Positions 34,201-44,440 of a stretch of 64,000 bases of DNA are shown in pieces. A program made the translations under genes and the position numbers. Origin of the DNA: Atherix ibis (lineage: Eukaryota > Arthropoda > Insecta > Diptera > Athericidae). How positions within the stretch are numbered: position 1 is the first letter of the stretch; each line of letters opens with the position of its first letter. Location: positions 23,150,233 to 23,214,232 of the forward strand of contig OY282610.1 in NCBI GenBank assembly GCA_958298945.1, written 5' to 3'. The notes beneath the pieces were generated by a model, which was given only the letters and a program-made list of their open reading frames with translations, did no database searches and had not been told where the DNA came from.

Positions 34201-36090
34201 TTAAACAGAAAATGTTAACTCCCTCAACAACAAAAAAGGAGGAAAATTACAAATTTTGAAAAATTGGAACACTCAAAAATTCAGATGTTCGCAAATTTTC
34301 ACATTTTAAAAATGAAAAAACGTGAGACTAAATAATCATACTCAAAAATTGAGACACTGAAAAATTGTGAGGCTCAAAATTTGTAATTTGAAAATTTTAT
34401 GACACTCAAAAATTGTGACACTCAAAAATGTAGTAACTCAAAATATTTACATCTGCAAAATCTTGGCAATCAAAATTTGTAATTCTTAAAAAGTGCTGCC
34501 ATAGTAAATCGTTCATACTAAAAAATTGTGCCAGTCAAAATTTTGGGACATCAAAAATTGTGATACGCAAAACTGAGGGTGCTCAAAACTGTGATAAACG
34601 AAAATTTGGGCAATCCAAAAATTAGAACATGCCAAACTCATGGTACTCAAAAAATTTGAATACCCAAAAATTCGAGTATTAAAAATTGTAATTGTTAAAA
34701 AAGGCTGCGTTCAAAAAAAAATTTATATGTTAACTCCCTTTAAAAAAAAGAAGGAAAATTACAAATTTTCAAAATTGGGACACTCAAAAATTCAGATGCT
34801 CACAAATATTTATGACAGTTGAACTCAAAAATTGTACTCGTAAAAGTTGTGGCACTCAAAAATTTTCACATTTTTAAATGAAAAAACGTGAGACTAAATA
34901 ATCATACTCAAAAATTGAGAAACTGAAAAATTGTGAGGCTTAAAATTTGTAATTTGAAAATTTTATGACACTCAAAAAAATAATTTTATGACAAATAAAA
35001 TCGTTTATACTAAAAAATTGTGACAGTCAAAATTTTGGGCAATCCAAAAATTAGGACCCGCCAAACTCATGGCACTCAAAAAATTTGAACACCCAAAAAT
35101 TCGAGCATTCGAAAATTGTAACTCTGCAAAATTCCGGCAATCAAAAATTGTAATTGTTAAAAAAGGCCGCATTAAAAAAAAAACTTAATATGTTAACTCC
35201 CTTTTAAAAAAAAGGAGGAAAATTACAAATTTTCAAAATTGGGACACTAAAAAATTCAGATGCTCACAAATATTTATAACAGTTGAACTCAAAAATACTC
35301 AGAAATTGTACTCTTGAAAGTTGTGGCACTCAAAAATTTTCACATTTGAAAAATGAAAAAACCTGAGACTAAATATTTATACTCAAAAATTGAAACACTG
35401 AAAAATTGTGAGGCTCAAAATTTGTAATTTGAAAATTTTATGACACTCAAAAATGTAGTCACTCAATCTTTTGAACATTCAAAAGTTTTACATCTGCAAA
35501 ATCTTGGCAATCAAAAATTGTAATTCTTAAAAAGCGCTGTATTTAAAAACGTTCATACTCAAAAATTGTGAAAGTCAAAATTTTGGGACATTCAAAAATT
35601 GTGATACGCAAAACTGAGGGGACTCAAAACGGTGATAATCGAAAATTCGGGCAGTCCAAAACTTAGAACACGTCAAACGCATGGTACTCAAAAAATTTGA
35701 ACACCCAAAATTTCGAGCATTCGGAAATTGTAACTCTGCAAAATTTCGGCAATCAAAAATTGTAATTCTTAAAAAAAGGCCGTATTCAAAAGCTATGATA
35801 CTCAAAAATTATGACATTCAGGATTTGTAATTTGAGAATTTTGTGAAACTTAAAATTTGTAAACTGCAAAAAAGACCACTCAACAAATTTCATATTCAAA
35901 ATTTTGACACTCAACAATTTAAATGATTCTAAATTGTTATTTTTAAAAAATGTATAACTTAAAATATTTGTATATATACTCAAAAAATATGTTATTAAAT
36001 AATTAGGACCACCAAAAATTCTAATCCTAACCTATAAAAATGATGACGTAACTAAAAAATTATGACACAAAAATGTTCACACTCAAAATT
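34200..36090. repeat. Minisatellite of (N)ACTCAAAAATTGTG-type units with higher-order copies
   Basis: Short units such as ACTCAAAAATTGTGACACTC, AATTTGTAATTTGAAAATTT and GGCAATCAAAAATTGTAATT repeat for about 1.9 kb. A longer block beginning GTTAACTCCC(T)TTTAAAAAAA recurs at about 34215, 34729 and 35189 (spacings about 515 and 460 bp), with the same order of short units in each block. Small open frames on the minus strand (35575-35983) come from the repeat. Confidence 0.9.
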
Positions 36091-37180
36091 CATTCATAAA
36101 ATCACATACACAAACGCACAAAAAAGTGCCATCCTATAAACAAAATGGACATTAGTTTGCAGTTGAAATGGGCGCGATCACCTATTACTTTACTCAAATT
36201 CTTAATTACGTTTATGAGTGAATGCCGCAGAAACAACAACAAAACAGAAATTGTTGAATTACATCGAATAATCCATTCATGCACTCTTCCTTGTGTGTTC
36301 AAATGTGTCCTCTCACAGAACTTAGTAAATAAATCGGACACTTCCGAAAGTTTAATTTCATGTGCACTCAGTCTCCCATACACGTTCATATGATGGTGAG
36401 TACGTTCGACGCCCCATAAAGGTGTACGGAAATGATTGAGCTAATAGAGAGAGAGAGCGTAAAAACAGAAATGACATTTGAGTGAATTAACAAATGGTCA
36501 TCGCTAATGTTGTGTACTATTTTACTGGTGAAAATTTTGGCTAACAGCTCTATCTCATGGGTATGTCCGATAGCATTCTGTCCCCTTTTACCACATACAC
36601 TTTTCAATGTTTTCATATTCACTTCTAATTTACTTTAACCGATGACTAACAACACACTACCAATAATAATAATAACAATACAACAACAAAAATGCACATA
36701 CATTCCTAATTGAATTTAATCAAGAATAAATCAAAAAGGAATCCAAAAGAAGAGAGATAATAAAATATATACTTATCTGTATAGATATGCACGGGCGTAT
36801 GAAGAGTATCTCCTATGCTTTGTCATATCATTCATCGTCACTTGCCCATAGGTTTTTTCGGTGCAGATTTTTATATTTTTTTTTTAAATCATAGATTAAG
36901 TTTATATTGTTGTTCTATTCATATATATGTACTTGTTGCTAGAAAGTAGCAACTGTCCTACGTGTATGCATTAATGTAAATATGTGTGTACATACGAGTA
37001 CTTATTCTTCGAGGATAATTGAAATTTGTCATATTAAACAGTGACTAACAAATTTCATACTATTAATGTACTTTCGTTGTCGGATTGTATATATTTCATA
37101 GCAAAATTTTATTAATTAATTTATATAATAAAAAAAAAGATTTATTTTATTTAATTATTGGATAAAATTGTTTACAAAAC
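36091..37180. other. Mixed-composition intronic DNA, no gene
   Basis: 36100-36620 is less AT-rich, with overlapping open frames on both strands (82, 95 and 78 residues) that show no known motif. The remainder is AT-rich with GAGAGAGAGAG and AATAAT runs. Confidence 0.4.
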
Positions 37181-37620
37181 CATTTTCCGATGAGAATTAT
37201 GAAGCTAAAATTGCAATAACAAAATGAACCTGTATTATTGCAGAAGGCCTTCTTATATCACCAAAATGTAAATGTTCTTTTGGAACGATATTAAATATTG
37301 GAAAATAATTTTTTTTTTAAATCTTCTAAGAAAGACCGATGTAAATGCAACGCAAAATGTGCCTGGACTAATAACCCAGTATTAACAAATGTGGTAAAAT
37401 AATATTCCAACATGAAAACCACCCTAAAATACACAATCCGGATCAAAAGAGAATGACTCCTTAATCAAGGAATAAAACTACTGGATTAGCTGTCTAAGTC
37501 GCCCAACTTAAATCCAATTGAATTAAAAGTCTCAACAACAAAAGGAACCAAAGACATTTAAAAAAAGTGAAAATTTTTAAAAGGGCATTATTTGATTGAA
37601 CTTGTAAGTCACCCTATACG
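37180..37620 (+). mobile_element. Tc1-like transposase C-terminal fossil
   Basis: FQHENHPKIHNPDQKRM (compare QQDNDPKHTS) at about 37405-37455 is followed, after a frameshift, by YWISCLSRPNLNPIELKV (compare WPSQSPDLNPIExLW) near 37475-37530. These are the last two catalytic blocks of a Tc1-like transposase, with the aspartates degraded. The upstream part to 37180 is not readable. Confidence 0.6.
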
Positions 37621-38419
37621 TACGTGTTCTTCTTGCGTAGACGAATATTTTGTGCAGCCATTTTTGCAAGTTCATACAGTTTAGGGCATATTTATAAGAC
37701 GATTCTTAATACCATCGTTTTAGACAAACGTAAAAATTTGTTTTTATTATTTGAAGAATAAAACAATTTTACAACAAAAAAATTGATAACAATCAAAATT
37801 AAAGGAAAACAATTTATTAAATGTTATTTAGTACAAAAACTAGAAAAGAAGAAATCAAACAAATTTTTGTGTTCTTATAAATTAAAAGAAAGAAAAAAAA
37901 AACTTTTTTTTAATAGACTGCTGCTCCTAATTTTTGTAGGTAAACACTTATTTTTTTTATTACCTTTTTTTTAAGCTTTTCAACAGATGCAAATTTGAAA
38001 AGAGTTTTATTATTTTTACATACTCATACAAAAGGTTTCAGGAAAAGTCTTTGTTTTTCTAACGATTAGAAGATTTTTTTGTCCACACAGTCGACAAATA
38101 TCGGAGCACTCAGTAGCCATCTCGACAACGATCTGGACAACGGAACTTCTCAATCTCATTCTTGATGCAATTTCTTTCTTCATATTTTAAATGAACGGAA
38201 TTCTACTTTTATACAGACCGCCAAAAATACCTATTCTAAGACTCCTTCGTTTTTATTGTTAAACATCTAAACATACTCTACAAAATTTTACAAGTTCTGA
38301 CTCTTCTGTCGACAAAATTTCATTTAAGAAACTGACCGATCACCCCAATGATGCCGCCAAATAACATCATGGTCGTGACTTATAGTATTTTTGCTCAGAA
38401 GAAACATATTCCAAACAAC
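37621..38419. other. AT-rich DNA, no gene
   Basis: Nothing recognised apart from short A/T-rich open frames. Confidence 0.5.
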
Positions 38420-38600
38420 GTTAAATTGTATTGTAGCAAGCAGTTTTACATAAAATTTGAATTAACACCCATCGGCGTTTCTCCAACTAATGGCAGTTAG
38501 ATTCCTGTGTAGAAAATCTCTAGGCCATTGTGTCTTAAGTCTACTTCTCCGATGAGTGTTTCCGCGGAGGGCAGTACCGGACAATTCTCTCCCATGTAGA
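38420..38600. repeat. Second copy of the 13750-13960 repeat
   Basis: It shares TTGTA(T/A)TTGTA(G/A)CAAGCAG, TTAGATTCCT and GAAAATCTCTAGGCCATTGT with the first copy, in the same orientation. It lies immediately before a mariner fossil and near a jockey-like fragment. Confidence 0.6.
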
Positions 38601-38689
38601 TTATGATGATAGGATAAATGGACGGTAGTGAACTTTTTGGTAGCGGGAAATGCACAGGTCGGTTACGTATATTCGATTTTTTGTGGCGT

Positions 38690-39690
38690 AAAGTTGATAC
38701 TCATGTCTCCCACTTATGCCGACAAGTTCGACCATTATGAATGTTCAGTTAATTTTTGACAGCTGCTTTGCTTGCACGTGTTTTGGCTGGTCTTCGTTTT
38801 TTGCCCATTCCAAAAAATGGATCAAAGAATCTGTATCAAATTTTGTGTGAAAGACAAAATTAATCAAAATTAATTGCGCGGACGCATTCCGAATGTTGAC
38901 TGTGGCATATGGTGAAGCTACCTTGGACCGAAGCAACGTTTATCGGTGGTACAAAATGTTCTCAGAGGGCCGAGAAGATGTGAACGAGAAAAAGCGTGCC
39001 GGTCGCACGAGAACGTCAACCACAGACGAAAACATTGATGAAGTGAAGAAAATAGTATTGGCCAATCGTCGAATCACCGTTAGAGAAGTTGCTGAGGACT
39101 TAAATATATCGATTGGCTCGTGCCATTCGATTTTTACAAATGATTTGGGCGTTAGACGGGTCGCCGCGAAATTTGTTCCAAAATTTCTCAATTTCGACCA
39201 AAAACAGCATCGCATTAAAATTGCTAAGGAACTGTTGGACTAAATTTGCTCCAGAGGTTCATAACTGGTGACGAATCATGGGTTTATGATTATTACGTGG
39301 AAACCAAAGCTCAATCATCCCAATGGAAGCTGCCGCACGAGCCACGACCGAAAAAAGCGCGCCAAGTTCGGTCGAATATGAAGGTTTTGCTTACAGTTTT
39401 CTTCGATTGCAGGGGCGTGGTGCATCATGAGTTCTTTCCACAGTGTAGAACGGTCAATAAGGAATATTACCTGCAAGTTATGCGCAGAAACGCCCGGATT
39501 TATGGGCAAGAATATTACCGCCAGAAACGTCCGGATTTGTGGAAGAACAAAAATTGGCAATTTGCACCATGATAACGCCCCTGCTCACGCATCATTGCTT
39601 GTGCGCGAGTTTTTGGCCAAAAACAACATACTAATAATTCCGCAGCCACCGTATTCCCCAGATCTGAACCCCAAAGTTCAATTCCATATG
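38690..39690 (+). mobile_element. DD34D mariner with long transposase remnant, ends lost
   Basis: This is the same family as 3707-4585. The frame from 38893 reads YGEATLDRSNVYRWYKMFSE and KKIVLANRRITVREVAEDLN (both helix-turn-helix regions) to ELLD, then a stop at 39241-39243. Compared with 3907-3970, a 16-bp deletion here created that frameshift and stop. The next frame (39246-39572) has FITGDESWVYDYYVETKAQS (first D). A second shift gives HHDNAPAHASLLVREFLAKN (second D) and PQPPYSPDLNP. The element breaks off before the third D. A short extra segment at about 39483-39530 duplicates NARIYGQEYYRQ-type sequence. Neither terminal repeat is visible. Confidence 0.9.
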
Positions 39691-40360
39691 TCCAAATAGG
39701 TCCAGTAGTCTAAGAAGTTGTAGGTAAGGTCTAGTGGATTCAAGTTTTTTTTAGTCTATTATGTGGGTTCCATGTTAATGCCTTGTCCAGATAAAGTCCC
39801 AAATAACGTACTTTATCATATTGTGAAATCATGTTGCTATTAAGGTATAAAGGGGTAGGTTTTCCTTGATAAAGAGTGAAAGTAATGTGAGCCTCACTCT
39901 CCATCTCTTAAACCAGGATTGAAGGTTGTCGATGTGGGATTGTAAATTGTTGGAAGCTATGCCAGGATTTGTATGGATAGCAAGTATGGCCGTATTATCT
40001 GCATATGTTAAGTAGCAATGATAGTATTACGATCAGATGGGATGTCATCGGTATCAATATAATATAAAATGGGACCAAGGATACTGCCTTGTGGGACACC
40101 AGCTAGAATAGGATATATTTCCAAGGATTCTAAGTTAATTACAATTTGGAAATGACGTTGGAAGAGATATATTAAAGGAAGAGAGCTCTTGAGTTTCCAG
40201 AGGAGTCCAGAATGCCACTGTGATCTTTCCTCTCAATATAGGATGCAATGTGATCAACAATATGTTGGAATTGCTGGATAGAGTAGAGTGTTCAGATCGG
40301 AAGCCAAATTGGTGATCAGGAATAATTTTCTCAATAACTAGGACTGGGTAGCTTTTTTCC
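39690..40360 (-). mobile_element. Jockey-like non-LTR reverse transcriptase fragment, second copy
   Basis: The minus strand reads IIPDHQFGFRSEHSTL (about 40270-40325), PILAGVPQGSILGPILY (about 40065-40115) and TYADNTAILA (about 39975-40010). The motifs and their spacing match the copy at 12720-13400, including the unusual N in place of the second D of the YADD site. Frameshifts are present. The 3' side is cut at the mariner junction near 39690. Confidence 0.78.
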
Positions 40361-40679
40361 TTAAAGTTTTTTTTTTTTAAATGGGCTCACACATGCAGGG
40401 ATCTTTTTTTTCAATAATTCCACTTTAATATAAAGTTAGATTTTTAAAGTAATTATCTTCTAGTTTTTTTTTTTGAAGATTCCACTACTAATAAGATTAA
40501 TCCAAAATAAAAATTGATAATAAAGGGATTAAGTGTAGATCGTTTTATAAATCAACATCGGTAGGTAACCCTCGTATACTACGGCAAAAACGGTTTTATT
40601 TTTAAGACAGTTCGAGAAAATGTTGGAAACCCTTATAGGAAGCTGGATCCTAGAATAGGGTTCAAGAATTAGAGAAATT

Positions 40680-40870
40680 ATATATTTTAGTCGAAAAAAA
40701 GCGTACAAAATGGCCAAAAAGTTGAAGCCATGATTTTCCTTCATGATAAAATTTTTTGTTCTGTTCGCCAGATATTCCGAGAGCTGCGTTGAACGTATGG
40801 TCAAACTTTACGTCCCACAGAAAGAACAATTCAACGTGTTATCAGAAAATTCGAGGAAACTGGTTATCTG
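40680..40870 (+). mobile_element. N-terminal scrap of a mariner transposase
   Basis: KMAKKLKP, then VRQIFRELR*TYGQTLRPTE and RTIQRVIRKFEETGYL. This corresponds to the helix-turn-helix region of rosa-like mariners (compare RRIVKNFE in the copy at 10899-12213). It ends abruptly at about 40870. Confidence 0.6.
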
Positions 40871-41102
40871 TATATATGAGTATATATAAAACAAATAACA
40901 AAGTTGGTTTTTGGCTGAATAATTAATGGAAAAATTTCATTTTTAAAATGAAAACCATTTAATTTTAATTTTTCTATAGTTTTGACAACTTTTTAAATAT
41001 TTTTTATTTATAATTAATTTTTTTAAAACTATTTATAAGAATATTGTTTTATTAATAATAATAATAATAATAATAGACATTTTCTAAAAAAAAAAAAATT
41101 AC

Positions 41103-41144
41103 CTGTAAATGCTCCTGAAATCGTATAGGCAGCGGTTGTGTCAT
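41103..41144 (-). CDS. Chc: Clathrin heavy chain, first coding exon
   Basis: The minus strand reads MTQPLPIRFQEHLQ, the conserved N-terminus of clathrin heavy chain (insect form MTQPLPIRFQEHLQ, human MAQILPIRFQEHLQ). The ATG at 41144-41142 is preceded by ATCAAA, a good insect start context. The last codon CAG is followed directly by the donor GTAA at 41102-41099. The exon ends in phase 0, matching the acceptor of the exon at 45-252. It is only 42 nt and too short to be found as an open frame. It was found by looking for the missing start of the downstream exon. The 5' untranslated region extends to higher coordinates and may have a further exon. Confidence 0.95.
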
Positions 41145-42600
41145 TTTGATAGCTTTTGCTGTCGATAATGCAGTTCAGTTGTTCTCTTTAAACTTTTTTT
41201 TTTAACTATAGTTTTCTTATTGATTTTTTGTTGTTTTTTGGAATTTTTTTTCCACTTTTTCTTCTTTTAATTTTTTTTTTTTTTTTTTTGTTCAGTTCAA
41301 GTTAAGCTAAATAACAATTATTTAAACTTTCAATTAGACAATATGTATTTAATTACACGACAACAACAACAAAAAGAAAAACTATAGATAAATATATTTA
41401 TTATTATTTTAAAGAAATAAGACAAAAACAAAACAAATTATATATTTTCTCCGGCTATTATGATTGTTATTATGTTGTTTATTTAATTGTTTTATTTGAA
41501 TTTAAATTGAATTGAATTTTTTTTTTGTTTTTTTTTTCTTCACATTTATTATATGTAGATTTTAATAATTTTTATTTTAAATTTTTCGCCTATTTGTTTA
41601 TTTCACTCATTTTGCCTCAATTCTCAATTATAATATTTTTTTCCACAGGGCAATTATTTCCGAATCGAAATTAATCGAATCGAACGCTATATGGACCTTA
41701 GCATTTATATATCCCTATAAGGAGAAAAAGGGAATGAGAGAAAAATTAAAGAGAATAAAAATAAAAATTACTAAAAGTCATTAAATTGGTTTGTTCTTTT
41801 TTGTTTTCGTTAATATGGTAAATCAAAAAATATTGATAATTTTAGGAATTCCATTTTTTTCTGTAATTAGCAATATTTTTGCCGTTAAACAAATCAAAAT
41901 AGTTGAAATTTTGGTTTTTAATCAAAGAAATCACAATAAATTAATTCTAATAATTATGGAAATGTTATAAATAAAATTTCTGCAAATATTTTTGGCAATT
42001 AAAAAAAAACACAGACACGATCAGCAACTTTATTTTTACCAACCCTACTTATTTCATCTCATTTGCACTGGAGAATAAATGCAGTTTATCTCATTCATTC
42101 CCTTTCAGTCGCACTGACCATCCGTTTTTTCTTTTGCAATAGGAATTACGCACACACACTTGTATACTACGTGCGTGTACAACTAATAACTTAATGTATC
42201 CTTACGCAGAATACTCATACAAATGTATAGAGAGAAAAATAAATGACATTAACACGCCATTTAATGCTGCTCCGGTTGACATTGTTTTAGTATTACGCGG
42301 GGGGGATGATTCTGACAAAAGTAATGAGACTGATTTTTTTTTAACCATTTTTATTTTATTTTAATTTATTTGTTTGTGTTTGATGTTAATTCAAGTAAAA
42401 TTAGTACTGAAATAAATTATTCTAAAGCGCTACGGCCATTTGGCAACAAAGGATAACGGAATAAAGAATTTCAAGTAGAATAAAAAGAAAAGCGGTTTTT
42501 GGTAATTAACGTAGGACTATTTTTCGAAACCACGAACCATTGGATGGTAGGTAATCCAGCACGCTAACAACTGTACTAATGTATTTATTTTATTTTATTT
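41145..42600. other. Upstream region of Chc, AT-rich
   Basis: The immediate 5' untranslated sequence of Chc reads upward from 41145 on the minus strand. No clear TATA box or initiator was picked. The stretch 42020-42310 is slightly less AT-rich. No coding content recognised. Confidence 0.4.
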
Positions 42601-43880
42601 TTTTTAGTTTAATTTTCGATCCTTTTCTAGAAAAGAAATTTTTATTCCATGAAGCAAAGCGAACACCAGAATTTGAAAAAAAAGGGGGGGGGGGGCTAGT
42701 AAGACCAATAGATCAATGAAATTTCTCATTCCAAAACCCTAAAAACAATGAAGAAAATTTAAAAAATTTATTTTATTTTTTTTAGATTAATTTTTGATCC
42801 TTTTCTGGAAGGAAAATTTTTATCTCGTACATTTTTATCATATGAAGAAAAGCGAACACCAGAATTTGAAGTGGCAAAAGATCGTTTATTAACACTTCTA
42901 CTGGGCGGGGTAAGACGAATAGAGTAATTAAATTTCTCATTCCAAAACCCTAAAAACAATGAAGAAAATTTAAAAAATTTATTTTATTTTTTTTAGATTA
43001 ATTTTTGATCCTTTTCTAGAAGAAAAATTTTTATCCCGTACATTTTTATCATATAAAGAAAAGAGAACACCAGGATTTAAAAGGGGGGTGGGGGGTGAGG
43101 TAAGACGAATAGAGTAATTAAATTTCTCATTCCAAAACCCTAAAAACAATGAAGAAAATTTAAAAAATTTATTTTATTTTTTTTAGATTAATTTTTGATC
43201 CTTTTCTGGAAGGAAAATTTTTATCTCGTACATTTTTATCATATGAAGAAAAGCGAACACCAGAATTTGAAGTGGCAAAAGATCGTTTATTAACACTTCT
43301 ACTGGGCGGGGTAAGACGAATAGAGTAATTAAATTTCTCATTCCAAAACCCTAAAAACAATGAAGAAAATTTAAAAAAATTATAGGGGGGTGGGGGGTGT
43401 GGTAAGACGAATAGAGTAATTAAATTTCTCATTCCAAAACCCTAAAAACAATGAAGAAAATTTAAAAAATTTATTTTATTTTTTTTAGATTAATTTTTGA
43501 TCCTTTTCTGGAAGGAAAATTTTTATCTCGTACATTTTTATCATATGAAGAAAAGCGAACACCAGAATTTGAAGTGGCAAAAGATCGTTTATTAACACTT
43601 CTACTGGGCGGGGTAAGACGAATAGAGTAATTAAATTTCTCATTCCAAAACCCTAAAAACAATGAAGATAATTTAAAAAAATTATTTTATTTTTTTTAGA
43701 TTAATTTTTGATCCTTTTCTGGAAGAAAAATTTTTATCTCGTACATTTTTATCATATGAAGAAAAGCGAACACCAGAATTTGAAGTGGCAAAAGATCGTT
43801 TATTAATACTTCTACTGGGCGGGGTAAGACGAATAGAGTAATTAAATTTTTCATTCCAAAACCCTTAAAACAATGAAGAT
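42600..43880 (+). repeat. Tandem array built from a Tigger/pogo transposase fragment, unit about 212 bp
   Basis: Units start at about 42608, 42785, 42997, 43187, 43489 and 43700, with an extra truncated copy at about 43383. Full units encode LIFDPFLEGKFLSRTFLSYE then EKRTPEFEVAKDRLLTLLLG. This corresponds to the Tigger/jerky-type DDE segment (NADETGLFWKxxPSRTFISKEE, then APGFKxxKDRLTLLLGGN). The DET catalytic motif is already lost as DPF. The sequence TTTTTTTAG before each unit and GGGGTAAGAC after it mimic splice sites, so the array can be mistaken for duplicated exons. The unit length is not a multiple of 3. The third unit and the first are degenerate. Minus-strand frames of 63-87 residues over the array are shadows. 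Confidence 0.75.
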
Positions 43881-43909
43881 AATTTGAAAACTATTTAATA
43901 AAAAAAAAT

Positions 43910-44440
43910 TTTGTATTACTTATGAAAATTTTCCACAATTGATTTACTACGAATTTAAGAGAAAACTACAACCGAAAACTTTACTTTTGCATTTCTCTGA
44001 CTTAACAACATGCATTCCAGCCGAAGTAGTTTTCCGGCCAATGGATCAAGGTGGACATTATGACAACTGATTGATAAAATCGATGGTGAAGCCAAAAAAA
44101 TTCATTCGAATTTTTTTTTGATGGAAAAACTGCAATATTATAAATGCTGGAGACAACATAAATCTTTCATGGGAATATTTTTTTTCCATTATAAAAAAAA
44201 TTATGGAACAGAGGTTGGTTAATATAGATGCGCAGGATATTGAAGAATTACTGCAAGTTACAACTGGTGAGAGTCTTTCGAACGACGATCTTAAAGAATT
44301 AGTAGAACAACAAGTCCACGAAGTTAACGAAATTACCGTTTCATTCAACGGATTTTCTATAAACAAAAAAAAAAGTTTCAGCCACTATAACGGTCATTTT
44401 GGATCAGTTTATATAAAATGATTTAAATTTTGATAGAAAT
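43910..44440 (+). mobile_element. Tigger/pogo-like transposase, C-terminal fossil
   Basis: Downstream of the array, LTTCIPAEVVFRPMDQGGH corresponds to the PPNTTSxxQPMDQGVI block of Tigger transposases. LQYYKCWRQHKSF corresponds to the TIxNCWRKAGF block. The open frame 44203-44421 (MEQRLVNIDAQDIEELLQVT, TGESLSNDDLKELVEQQ) resembles the acidic C-terminal tail of the same proteins. It is probably the rest of the element whose catalytic segment was amplified just upstream. Frameshifts are present. Confidence 0.6.

Larger units (their letters stand above)
253..41102 (-). other. Chc: Chc intron 1, about 40.85 kb
   Basis: The intron is bounded by a donor at 41102-41101 (CAG|GTAA, minus strand) and an acceptor at 254-253 (TTTTTAG). 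Both flanking exons are in phase 0 and join to give the clathrin N-terminus without a gap. The intron is dominated by decayed transposons on both strands and by tandem repeats, listed separately. No host coding exon was found inside it. A few less AT-rich patches (24040-24470, 33180-33530) could hold regulatory elements. A cryptic or alternative exon cannot be excluded by eye. Confidence 0.9.

Noticed and set aside
34200..36090. CRISPR-like array
   Set aside because: Units are short, continuous and degenerate without unique spacers, and the DNA is a eukaryotic intron.
36102..36393. Overlapping open frames of 82 and 95 residues on opposite strands
   Set aside because: Neither shows a motif; the overlap is a usual effect of a locally less AT-rich stretch.
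42768..43662. Repeated 63-87 residue minus-strand proteins (MFLGFWNEKFNYSIRL...)
   Set aside because: They are antisense shadows of a tandem array whose plus strand matches a Tigger transposase segment.
42785..43823. Mutually exclusive exon cluster
   Set aside because: Splice-like ends are present, but the peptide resembles a transposase, the unit length disrupts frame on joint inclusion, and no flanking host exons fit. Kept as a repeat.
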